DNA from: Macrotrachela quadricornifera
Taxonomy: Eukaryota; Rotifera; Eurotatoria; Philodinida; Philodinidae
Direction of reading: 5' to 3'
DNA length: 64,000 nt
Assembly: GCA_022393335.1 (NCBI GenBank)
Contig: JAJEKB010019319.1
Span: 8,584-72,583 of the forward strand
A program made the position numbers and the translations under genes. The notes under the pieces were generated by a model. The model saw only the letters and a list, made by a program, of their open reading frames with translations. It did no database searches and was not told the DNA's origin. Positions 35,330 to 44,573 of this stretch are shown here, one piece after another (positions within the stretch are counted from its first letter, which is position 1; each line of letters opens with the position of its first letter).

Positions 35330-35700
35330 AACATATCTGATGATTGACAGCTTAAGCAACTGTCTAAACGCGTCGTATGATGCTTTGAATCTAATTGTCT
35401 ATAAATTCACCACTTACTTTGATTTTTGAGATTTTATTCGTTTGCAAAAATAATATTCTAAACTTACCTGATGACTTTCTAAAGCAAGAACGAAACCGGT
35501 CGTAAGAAGCTTAGAATATTTTATTCTTCTAATGAAACTCATCCTCAATCTATAACTTCTAATTGATATGACAATACATCTTGCTATGCAGATTATATTT
35601 ATTCCGAACTTACCTGATGATGAATGGGTTAAGCTCCATTCGAAACGCATCGTAAGAAGCTTGAAATTATCTTCCAAACTCACTCTCACCCTGATCCTGA
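35330..35700 (-). repeat. Three ~60-bp direct repeats resembling exon ends
   Basis: On the plus strand the block CTTACCTGATGA...CGTAAGAAGCTT(A/G)(A/G)AAT occurs at about 35465-35520 and 35608-35668, with a weaker copy at 35334-35390. Spacing is 130-145 bases. Read on the minus strand, the first two give KLLT-T/M-x-F-x-x-x-L followed by a GTAAGTT donor, so they could be duplicated exons, one per copy, like the LRR array. No acceptors or flanking exons could be fixed. Confidence 0.4.
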
Positions 35701-36020
35701 CCCTCAAGGTTTTATACGAAACCAAAAAAAGGTTTCGCGTTTATGCCCAGATTAAGATCCTTTTTTAGTTTCGTAAAAAATCTTTTTTTTTAGAGTGCAC
35801 CATCAAGGAAATAAAGAGGATTCTAGAAAAAGAAGGAAAACGCAGATTTATTTTTACGGACGAACGAAAGACAAAAATAGAGTGAACATAATGAACTGCA
35901 TGATATATCGAGCAGAAGAGATTAAGGACGTCCAAAGAAAAATAGAAGAACGATTAGTTCATGCACATGTAACATTATGAGTTCTACCAGGTCTGATTTT
36001 GGTATTGTATCGTAGTAATT

Positions 36021-37553
36021 TTACAGGCGTAAAATAATCTGGTTGCCATCACGTAAGGGATTCTCGCCAAAATATCTTTTAGTTTCGTAACTAAGCGAAA
36101 TAGAAGAGATCAAATCCGAAAGTTATCACTAAAGCGACAGTGCAGAACACTGCTTACCTCGCACGCACATTACCCGCTACAACATCTTTACAACCTTGAA
36201 TGCATCGACGAACATCTTGATCCACCTTAGCATCACCTGTGGGTAAAGGCAAACGTTGTTCTGCAGCTTCGAACTTAGCAAAAGTTTCGTGAACGAGCTG
36301 AGCGGTATGATCAATTGCAGCCTGGGGAGATAGATCATATTGATGAATAAGTGTTAGAATCAAGTTGTCAATTTGACCGTCTGCCTATCGTTGTATCACA
36401 TTATAAGTCTTTAGGGGACATGATTAAATACAAAATGACTTACAATTTCTTGGACGAAAGAAACCATGTCATTCATCCTGATGATAAAATGCTAATAGCG
36501 CTTTCTAAATTGAAACTAATAAAGACAGAAGTGAATAAACTCACAGTATGATCAAATCATTTGCCATCAACAGTATTGTTTGTATCGCTTCATGCTCCAT
36601 GATATGTTTCGGAATGTCGAGTCCGTAGGCATATCTAAGAGGTCATGGTGTTTAAAACTCAAAAAAAGTAAGAGATCCGGAAACACATACTCGACTAATG
36701 CAATACTAACACAGGCAGCACCACTTTGTCGTCGTTCTTCCAAATATTGTTCAACAGTTTGAAAGGAACCTTTACGATCACGTTGTAGCTGGCACACTGC
36801 ATCGGCATATTTTTGTAGATGGTGGAGTAGCCGTGCTCGAGCATCTATGAAATAGAATTATTAATTGATATATCGATAGTCAACATCTATAAAAACTAAC
36901 CTGAGGTAGAACCAGTTACAACTTTGGCAGCTATTTCACTAAAACGTTGAACCATATCGCATACTTCAGGAACTTCACCAATGAAAGGAGTTGATCCAAG
37001 AGTATATGTGAGAAAATCTTTCAGCTGTTTGCGAAATAGCTTCGTTCCTGCGTCGTCATCTTTCAATGAACCGCAGTCGATTGCTAGCAGATAGAACTTG
37101 AGTTCAAATGTTTTTATCGCATGAGTTAAAACTTACCATCATCGCAAACAAATATCTATGAGCAATAGAATTACGTTAGCTTCAAATCTATTAAATGAGA
37201 AAATATACTCACCCATCCGGTGTAATATGATACTGTACGATATCGTTCTTCTTCAGCATCAGGATAGAAGCAGCCACTAGTTTTTGCATAATCCCCATCA
37301 ATGATACGTTTGCGCATGCGTGGATCTTTGGTCCAGCTATATAATACCGGTCAATGATAATCAATCGAAAGTGTGTAAACTTATATACATACCTAAATAG
37401 CCAAGACTCTAGTTGTGGACGTATTTGTGGGTACATGCTGTTAATTTTAAAATACCAGCCAGGAAGAAAAGCATACAAATCTGGTATGACAATTTGGCTG
37501 CCTTTGATTTTCTGGACGACACTTTGACGAGAACAATAGGGACGTTCGAGAGG
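36021..37553 (-). CDS. Class I terpene synthase (nine exons recognised)
   Basis: Exons in plus coordinates, 5' to 3': 37393-37553, 37213-37336, 37137-37155, 36901-37083, 36691-36844, 36545-36634, 36444-36477, 36158-36384, 36021-36090. All join by GT..AG with phase kept, giving 353 residues from the first recognised codon to TAA. Motifs, numbered from that codon: IPDLYAF near the start; Asp-rich metal motif DDAID at 100-104 (after WIFVC); RRQSG at ~200-204 containing the pyrophosphate sensor; NSE triad NDMVSFVQE at 246-254 (N246, S250, E254); terminal KRYFG at 335-339 with the RY pair. Length and spacing match microbial/fungal class I enzymes, which bind Mg2+ and cyclise farnesyl or geranyl(geranyl) diphosphate; the product cannot be read from sequence. 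The residue before SYETKRY is Ala where family members usually have Trp. The initiator exon was not found (37560-37760 is likely). Probable horizontal acquisition, now intron-rich. Confidence 0.92.
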
Positions 37554-38130
37554 CTAGAATACATAAACTTGCACAAAGTGATTGTCGTTTTTGAAGGAAA
37601 AAAATTATACTGTGAAAAAGGGATGAAATGCATTCTATGCATACAAGTGAAAGGAAACCGCTTTGAAAAAAGTAGAAATGAAATATTTTTTTTATACGTG
37701 TACTTCATGAGACTTTAATCTAGTAATCCGTAGCACGCATAAGAGTGTAATGAACAAAGACGTACTTTTCAGATTTCTGTCTGAATGGGCATCAAAATAT
37801 CAAAATACACAATTTTATTCAGTTTTTCATCGTCTCTCAAATGAGACATTGTTCGGAATAATCTGTCAAAAAACGAAAAAAGGATTTTTAGATGATATCT
37901 CGAAAGTCATAATCACAGTTTTTTTAACTAAAATCTTTTAAAATATTTTTAAAAATAGGATTTGTGCCTTGTTATGATCACACTCAACTGAATAGCGAAT
38001 GCTTCTTAAGTATGTTGATCAAAAGACAATTCAAAGCTAACTCGCTATATATCATTTTATTTGCCATAGAGCTTATAATTAATATGTATGTTTGTATGTT
38101 GAAGACAACACTTCTATCTAGATATACGAA
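37554..38130. other. 5' flank of the terpene synthase
   Basis: The recognised coding starts in phase 0 after a TTCTAG acceptor at 37554-37559, so a short upstream exon with the Met must lie to the right (higher coordinates). Several ATGs exist at 37600-37760 on the minus strand, but none gives a phase-0 donor that I trust. No other gene was recognised. Confidence 0.4.
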
Positions 38131-38143
38131 ACTGACGACAGAC

Positions 38144-38479
38144 TAGGGGTGCACTTTAACTTTAAACTGTACAAAAGAAAGTAGTTAAGGTTTAAAGCAA
38201 ACTTTAAACTTTAAGAGTTAAAGTTAAAGTATGACTCTTTAATACTTTAACTTTATTAAAGTTTAGTCACTCTAACTTTAATACAGTTAAAGTTTAAAGT
38301 TATTGCCGAAAACCATATAGAATTGAACACGAAGGGTTAACAGTTATTTTTGATTTTTATGCCTGCTTTTATTAAAGTTAAAGTATTAAAGTGTCATACT
38401 TTTACTTTAACTTTAACTCTTAAAGTTTAATGTTTACTTTAAACTTTCATTTTGAAGTAAAGTTAAAGTGCCACCCCTA
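38144..38479. mobile_element. 336-bp hAT-type MITE with 8-bp target duplication
   Basis: It starts TAGGGGTGCACTTTAACTTT and ends AAAGTTAAAGTGCCACCCCT-A, imperfect inverted repeats. It is flanked by CGACAGAC on both sides (38136-38143 and 38480-38487). The interior is filled with repeats of TTTAAAGTTAAAG in both orientations. The 8-bp duplication and (T/C)AGGGGTG termini are typical of hAT elements. No coding capacity. Confidence 0.9.
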
Positions 38480-39018
38480 CGACAGACCGAATAAAAAATA
38501 ATTCTCCACTATAACTACCGTTCTACACAATCTATCTAAGTTTGATTTGACAACTGAGTATTTGCATAAAAATATCAGACTTTCGATAATGACAAGGCTA
38601 GTATTATGTGTATTTCATTGTCTTCTTACTTTCCCTAAGGTGTCAGTTACAGGCACTTCATTATTATTGGCCATATTGTTGGATGCTTCAATTGGTTTTA
38701 ATAGGCAAATGCCATCGTCTTGCGATTTCAATTGTTCATGCATATCAGATGATATCGATTCCTTGACTGTTGGTATGGCTACGTTGTCAGTTTGAAATGC
38801 ATGCATCTAGTAATATACACAAACATAGGTGAAGTGTATAGAAAGAAATTAGTTCTCTCTTTCTAAATCGATTTTCTTTGGAGATACAGAGGTGCATCGG
38901 TATAGAAGTAGGCATGCATTGAACTCGAAGGTTCAAGTTCAGATTCGGTCTAGACTGCAATTATTTTCAGTTTTTCAATAAAAAGAAACACAAGTAAGTC
39001 AAAAGCGGATCGCTTTAA

Positions 39019-39314
39019 ATAGGCATGCATCGAACCCGGAAATAGACCGCGATTCCCGGGTTCGTCATACCAGGATCCGGCCATTCACGGTATCCGAAAT
39101 ATCAGGCTTAGTCATTGGTTTACTTTGGTCTATAGTAGGCATGCCCCACAGCTTGGAATAGATCGGAAACCACCGCACCGAGGATTCTCAGATTCCGTCG
39201 TATTCGGTCGCGGGGCATGCGTACAATAGACCAAACTAAACCAATGGCTGAGTCCGATATTTCAGGTACCAGGAATGACTAAACCCGGGATGTTCGGGCT
39301 CGGTGCATGCCTAT
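39019..39314. mobile_element. ~296-bp nested palindromic element
   Basis: Outer ends ATAGGCATGCATCGAACCCG and CGGGCTCGGTGCATGCCTAT are inverted copies. An inner pair, TATAGTAGGCATGCCCC and GGGGCATGCGTACAATAG, repeats the GGCATGC theme, with matching ACCAGGATCCGG- and CCAATGG-type blocks between them. A related but shorter GGCATGCAT end lies at 38911. GC-rich relative to flanks. No open frame. Confidence 0.75.
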
Positions 39315-39524
39315 ATTCATCGTATTTGGGATAGACGATGAAAGGGTAAAATAAAGAAAAGGAAGTAATATTTCAATTGCTTTGAATGAGTTTGATTGTT
39401 GTATACTTGTAGAATTGAATATTTCGTTTTGAATAATGAAACAATTGATACTATTATTGTAAGAAAAATGTTTTTTTTCTGCTTTATATCTGTCTGTTAC
39501 CTATATAGAGACTGAGTTTTTTCC

Positions 39525-39660
39525 AAGGGGGAAAAGGTGGTACTCCAGGAGTGCATACTCCATTCTATTCCGACGATACTCCAGTCGTACTCCACTGATA
39601 CTCCACCGTACTCCACTCTACTCCATCGATACTGCAGTCTACTCAAGGGGAAAAGCGAAT
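39525..39660. repeat. Minisatellite of ATACTCCACTG units bounded by CAAGGGGAAAA
   Basis: Degenerate copies of (G/T)(A/T)ACTCCA(C/G)T lie between CCAAGGGGGAAAAGG and CTCAAGGGGAAAAGC. The same ACTCC unit recurs at 44430-44515, 45890-46240 and 46860-46990, so it belongs to a dispersed element family. Confidence 0.65.
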
Positions 39661-39910
39661 TCCATGTATCGACGATACGGTGGTGATACATACGATACGG
39701 TTACAATCCAGAGAATATATATAGACTAAGAAGATAAAATTTCATTGAATGATGGAGATACAAAATCTACATGACAGAACTCATGAGATTAAGGCCTCTC
39801 CTCCTAAAAACAAAGTCAATTTTCGTTAAAAATTTCGAAAATAGGACAAATATATGGAAAGATTGCCTGTGTTTAAATCTTTCTGAAATGATATGATTTA
39901 TAATCAACGC

Positions 39911-40717
39911 GGAAAAAAACGGATTCTCGGATCGCAGGATCCTACGGATTGTACAATCGCTCGTGCGATCATACGGATCGCGGATGCGAATGGTCCACTA
40001 ACGGTACCTTTGGACCCGTCAGTCCTATATTTTGGGAGTACCCTTACGTCCTCAAGCCCGCTATTTCAAGTTATCCTCAGGTCTTCAAGTTCTATATTTC
40101 GGAGGTAGTCTTAGGTCTTCAAGCCCTATATTTTAAAGGCACCCTAGGCTCTCAAGTTCAATATTTTAGAGGTACCCTAGGTCCTCAAATCTGATATTTC
40201 GGAGGTACCCTTAGATCCTCAGGAGCTACTCTATCGGGGTATCCAAAGGTCCTCCAGAGTCATGCTATGGAGATCCTAAGGAGTATCCATAGGTGCTCAG
40301 GTTCCATTTTATAGGGATCCTCATAGCGTATTGAGTTTCGCCATAGACTAGTTCTGGAGAACCTATTAGTAACCCATAGGATAGCTCTGGAGGACTTATG
40401 GGTACCTCCATGTGGTAGCCCATGAGGATCTAACGATACCCCCATAGGATGACCTTTGAGAATCTATGAATATCTCTATATAATTGGACTTGAAGACCTA
40501 AAGGTAACCCTGCGCAAAAGCCCTTAAGGACCTATAGATACCCTCATATAATAACCTTTGAAGGTCTATGAGTATCCCGATATAATAGAATCTGACGACC
40601 TAAGAGTTTCTCCAAAATATAGGACTTGAGGACCTAAAGGTACAGTGAGCAGAACATTGATATCGGCTATTCGTACGATATATACGATCCCGCGATCCGA
40701 CAATCCACTTTTTTCCC
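39911..40717. mobile_element. Foldback element built from inverted minisatellite arrays
   Basis: The left end GGAAAAAAACGGATTCTCGG is the inverted counterpart of the right end GCGATCCGACAATCCAC-TTTTTTCCC. Inside, units of about 30 bp read GGTCCTCAAG..ATATTTCGGAGGTACCCTTA in the left half and their reverse complement (GAGGACCTAAAGGTAC) in the right half. This is the layout of Foldback/Galileo-type elements, whose long inverted repeats consist of tandem subrepeats. No coding capacity. Confidence 0.65.
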
Positions 40718-40871
40718 TTTGGTCTAATCCCTCATAACTATGTCTTTCCTATTATAGTTATGCTTAAAATTCGTATAACTATTTCCATCTGTTCCTAACA
40801 ATGTGTAAACTCTTATATCTATACTGAATCGCTTATAACTAGCGGTTAATAATTATATCTATATCCAACTC

Positions 40872-41497
40872 ACAAGGGAATCTTTGTAGATGTCAAAACG
40901 CTTTTGAATCAGAGCTTAGTGCATCTTATAGAGCTTGGTGAATTATGTTTATGGTTAAAAGAGTTCGGACCCATGATGTGTTCTTGGCGAGATATGGAGG
41001 TTTTAGTGAATTTCCTCAATAGGACCCTGCTTTTCCAGCACAATCTTATTTTCGAACTTTTGACATGAAACTTTGCCCACATAAAGACCTCAGCTAGACT
41101 AGCTTGCAAAAAAGATTTTGAGAACTTTTCGGCAAACTCTCTTCGAGATATGAGAATATCAAGATCTAGGTTTTTTTTCTATTGATAACATACACAGCAT
41201 GCATTTTTTCAAATCTTCATATCTCAAACAAACTTTGTCGAAAAGTTCTCAATATTTTTTTGCAAGTTAGTCTAGCTGAGGTCTTTATGTGGGCAAAGTT
41301 TCATGTCAAAAGTTCGAAAATAAGATTGTGCTGGAAAAGCAGGGTCCTATAGAGGAAATTCACCAAAACCTCGATATCTCGCCAAGAACACGCCATGGGC
41401 CCGAACACTTTTATCCATAAACATAATTCAACAAGCTCTATAAGATACACAAAGCCCTAACTCAAAAGCGTTCTGACACCTGGGAAGGTTTTCTTGT
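40872..41497. mobile_element. ~626-bp palindromic element
   Basis: The left arm (ACAAGGGAATC, then GATGTCAAAACGCTTTTGA) and the right arm (TCAAAAGCG, then TTCTGACACC, to TTCTTGT) are reverse complements with about 10% change over some 280 bases each. Centre near 41160-41210. The layout is close to that of the 6510-7127 element (similar length, two long arms, no open frame), but the sequences differ. Confidence 0.8.
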
Positions 41498-41946
41498 CAG
41501 TAAAACAGTGTCTAAGCCTTATGCTTTGTCTAATCTCGGCTTGTGCACTCAGCAGTAAAGTTAAAAACATGTTAAAACTTTTGCGTTTGGTGAAAAAAAT
41601 AGTTTAACATTCTTCTATAAGTTTCGAAAAATATTTAATGCTTCAGGACTCGTATGAATTTAGCATTAGCACAATGAACATTTATCTTACTCATGTAAGC
41701 TTCATTTGGGTATATGAGTTGAGTTATAATCTGCAAAGAGAACAAAATTGTTGTGATATTGAGAACAAAAGTTCAAAAATACAGGAAAAGTGTTGTGTTG
41801 TGTAGTGCTGTTAGGAGCCGTAATTGTTTGCATTATGCCGATGCTAACTTGATACAAATATGAAAGTATCCAGTTACTTTACTAACACTAATAGAGAAGT
41901 GTTCTATTAGTTTTTCAATTTCAATAGAGAAATATTAGAAATAGCG
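41498..41946. other. No feature seen
   Basis: AT-rich spacer between a palindromic element and the piggyBac derivative; no gene recognised. Confidence 0.35.
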
Positions 41947-41950
41947 TTAA

Positions 41951-42887
41951 CACATTCGACCCGATTCAGTTTTCTTAGAAAAGTTTTTTGAGATGTTCAT
42001 TTTCATGGACTGTTAACTTCTAATAAACAAACATAATGACGTTTTCGTTATCTTCTACTGATTATCTATCGTTCTCTTCTTTATATCACTATATAATGAC
42101 TCATTTTTTTCTGATTAACTGAATAATCGTTTAAGTTACTTTTTCGTTCGTTTTCATATTATACGAAGCATGTGCAAAAAAAATAAAGAAAGTTTCCAGC
42201 TTTTTCTCTCTTATTCCTTTCTCTCTATCATCTTATATATAAATACGACCTGAGTTTTGGAACAGTTTACATGTCGTATGAAGAAACCAATACAGAAGAT
42301 AACTGTAGCTCACTTAGTGAAGTGAGTTCTTTGGATGAGGATTTTGATAGAATGCATCCTGAATCTGACAGTTCTAATGAAGAAGTTACTGATAACAAGA
42401 AAACTATACGGAAAGCAATTTGACCATTCCGCAGTTTCGTGAAAGTCTTGTCCGGTCTTTACTGCTTGGAACGGCAACTGAGAAGCTAAAACCTGGTCCA
42501 AGACAACAATCAGCAAGTCATTCGAAGCGCAAACTCGCTGATTACAAGCTCGAAGAAAAAGAAGGATCTACGCGCAATGTCGGCAGACGGTGCACTGACT
42601 CCTATGCGAAGGGACGAGCCCAACAGTCAACAGAAACTAGCCGTGCGGCAGCAAAGAAAGTAAAAGCTTTCTGTTCTGACTGTAATAAATTTTTTTGTCC
42701 TGAGTATTTTTAATGATAAGCATGTTGCTGTGGAGTAAAGAACTCGAATAAAGCACTAAAGGCAGCACAGTTGACTTCTTATATTTAACCTCCTACTTAA
42801 GAAAAAAACAAAAGAAAATGTTTTTCTATACAGTTTCTCGTTAAAGTATAGCGTAGCCCACCGGTGGGCTACATCGGGTCGAATGTG
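41951..42887 (+). mobile_element. piggyBac internal-deletion derivative, TTAA target sites
   Basis: The terminal repeats are CACATTCGACCCGAT at 41951 and its exact complement ATCGGGTCGAATGTG ending at 42887, each flanked by TTAA (41947-41950 and 42888-42891), the hallmark of piggyBac. A 20-bp perfect palindrome GTAGCCCACCGGTGGGCTAC lies just inside the right end (42854-42873). The element keeps only the two ends of a transposase. At 937 bases it is far shorter than autonomous copies and must rely on a transposase made elsewhere. Confidence 0.92.
42271..42713 (+). pseudogene. piggyBac transposase ends fused by deletion of the catalytic core
   Basis: From ATG 42271 a 50-codon acidic N-terminus (SSLSEVSSLDEDFDRMHPES) runs to a TGA at 42421-42423. 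From 42420 another frame encodes FRESLVRSLLLG, then KRKLADYKLEEKEGSTRNVG, RRCTDSY and KVKAFCSDCNKFFCPEYF, stop at 42711-42713. The second part is the piggyBac C-terminal region with its cysteine-rich DNA-binding domain (CxxC..CxxC). The DDD catalytic core is deleted between them and the frame changes at the junction. No active protein is expected. Confidence 0.85.
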
Positions 42888-42891
42888 TTAA

Positions 42892-43370
42892 TTAATGGAA
42901 TGTTACAGCTAAGGCGATGGCACTGATCCAATCTCTCATACCTATTATCTGAATACCTTACACCTAACTATATAGAAACCTTTATGTTCATTTTTAGCAT
43001 TTTTATTGATGTCTAACCACTTAAATCTGACAATAATCTGATGCACATGTTTCAGCTCTCAATACCTATTTTCATTTAGCTGGACTATATGTACCTTATC
43101 TGTCTGTTTTTACTCCAATATTCAAGAATGTCTCCTGGTATATCGCCATTGCCTGAGTTAAATAGAAGATGAGCACTATCGTCATGTTCTAAGCTAGCAT
43201 AATCTTCAGCAAGAGAGAGTGGCATGAAAGTAATCGTATCAATAGTAGAAATTTATTTTGTGAATAATCATTTTTCATACGATAGAGTTATTGATTTGAA
43301 TCGTCAATGCTTTGCTCAGAATTGTTATTTTCCCTTTCTCTGAATTAAAAAATATTAAGTTCAGTAAATC
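42892..43370. other. No feature seen
   Basis: Spacer between the piggyBac derivative and the palindromic array at 43380; no gene recognised. Confidence 0.35.
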
Positions 43371-43379
43371 CTTGATTTA

Positions 43380-43620
43380 GTCGCAACTTAGTAGCGATAT
43401 AACAAAATCGCCGATCAATTGCGATTAATTGGCGGTTTTTTCTCGAAACCACGATTTACCGTCATTATTAATAGAAATCGTCGATTAATCGCGGTTTCTC
43501 GTCAATATTTTAAAAAATCGCCAATCAATCGCGATTAATTGGCGATTTTTGGTCGAGGTCATCATTAATCGTTAATATTTTGCAAAATAGCGATTAATCG
43601 TCCAAACCTAGGCGATTTTG
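43380..43620. repeat. Tandem palindromic units (AATCGCCAATCAATCGCGATTAATTGGCGATT)
   Basis: Four or so copies of a unit whose core TCGCGATTAATTGGCGA alternates with its complement (for example AATCGCCAATCAATCGCG at 43530), spaced about 60 bases. Each could form a hairpin or cruciform. It abuts the minisatellite that starts near 43625. Confidence 0.7.
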
Positions 43621-43624
43621 ACGA

Positions 43625-44418
43625 TATGGAAAGGGTACTTCCAAAATATAGGACACCCTCACCCCTAAGTGTACCTCTGTATAATAGTCCTTGCGGATCT
43701 AAGGGTCCTCGAAAATATAGGACTAGAGATCCTAAAGGTATCTCTGAAATATAGGGCTTGAGAACCTAAATGTACCTCGAAAATATAGGACCAGAGGACT
43801 AAAGGGTACTGTAACGACAAATGGAGATAAATGCCTGTTTGTGCCATTCGGCACGATGTTTATTTGGCTAGATCACCACTCCAAATGTATCTTCTCTCAT
43901 CTTACATGCGCATTTTATAGATACAGATACAGGTCAAGCGCCAAACATGAGAGGACAAAGGGAGAGGATCAGTCCATGATGAAAAGGTCAGGCAGATGAA
44001 GCATAACGGTCATTGATCGTTACAGGTACCTCCGAAATATAGATGTTGAGGACCTAAGGGTACTTCCAAAATATAGGACCAGAGGTCCTAAGGATACCTT
44101 CGAGATATAGAGCTTGGGGACCTAAAGGTACCTCGAAAATATAGGACTAGAAGGCCTAAGGGTACCTCCGAAATATAGGTCTTGAGGACTTAAGGGTGCC
44201 TCCAAAATATATGACTAGAGGTCGTAAGGGTACCTCTGAAATATAAAACTTGAGGACCTAAGGGTACTTCCAAAATATAGGACTTGAGGACCTAAGTGCA
44301 TCGCTGTATAATAGTCCTTGAGGTCTTAATGGTACCTCCAAAATATAGAGCTTGAGGACCTAAACGTATAGTCAGCGGAACATTTGTATCCGCGATCCAA
44401 TAATCCATTTTTTCCAAG
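43625..44418. mobile_element. Minisatellite-bearing element related to 39911-40717
   Basis: Units of about 30 bp (GAGGACCTAAGGGTACCTCC-AAAATATAG) repeat throughout, the reverse complement of the left half of 39911-40717. The right end GCGATCCAATAATCCATTTT-TTCC matches the right end of that element. Only one array orientation and one clear end are present, so this looks like a half copy. It is interrupted by a small MITE at 43810-44024. Confidence 0.55.
43810..44024. mobile_element. ~215-bp MITE with TGTAACGA ends
   Basis: It starts TGTAACGACAAATG and ends CATTGATCGTTACA, imperfect inverted repeats, within the GGTAC-containing minisatellite. GGTAC occurs on both sides but is part of the repeat, so a target duplication cannot be proven. 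The interior is unique and GC-richer, without a gene. Confidence 0.6.
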
Positions 44419-44429
44419 GGGGTATCGAC

Positions 44430-44515
44430 ACTTCGAGATCCCAATACTCCGGTACTCCAAATGATACTCCAGTACTCCAAGTGATACTCTTGTACTCCGG
44501 TACTTCAAAACACTA
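44430..44515. repeat. ACTCC minisatellite
   Basis: Six or so units of (A/G)TACTCCA(A/G)(A/G)TG, same family as 39540-39640. Confidence 0.7.
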
Positions 44516-44573
44516 AATGAATATTAGCTGACTAGAAAATTAATAAACTTAGAAATTCAGTCCATTGATTTCG

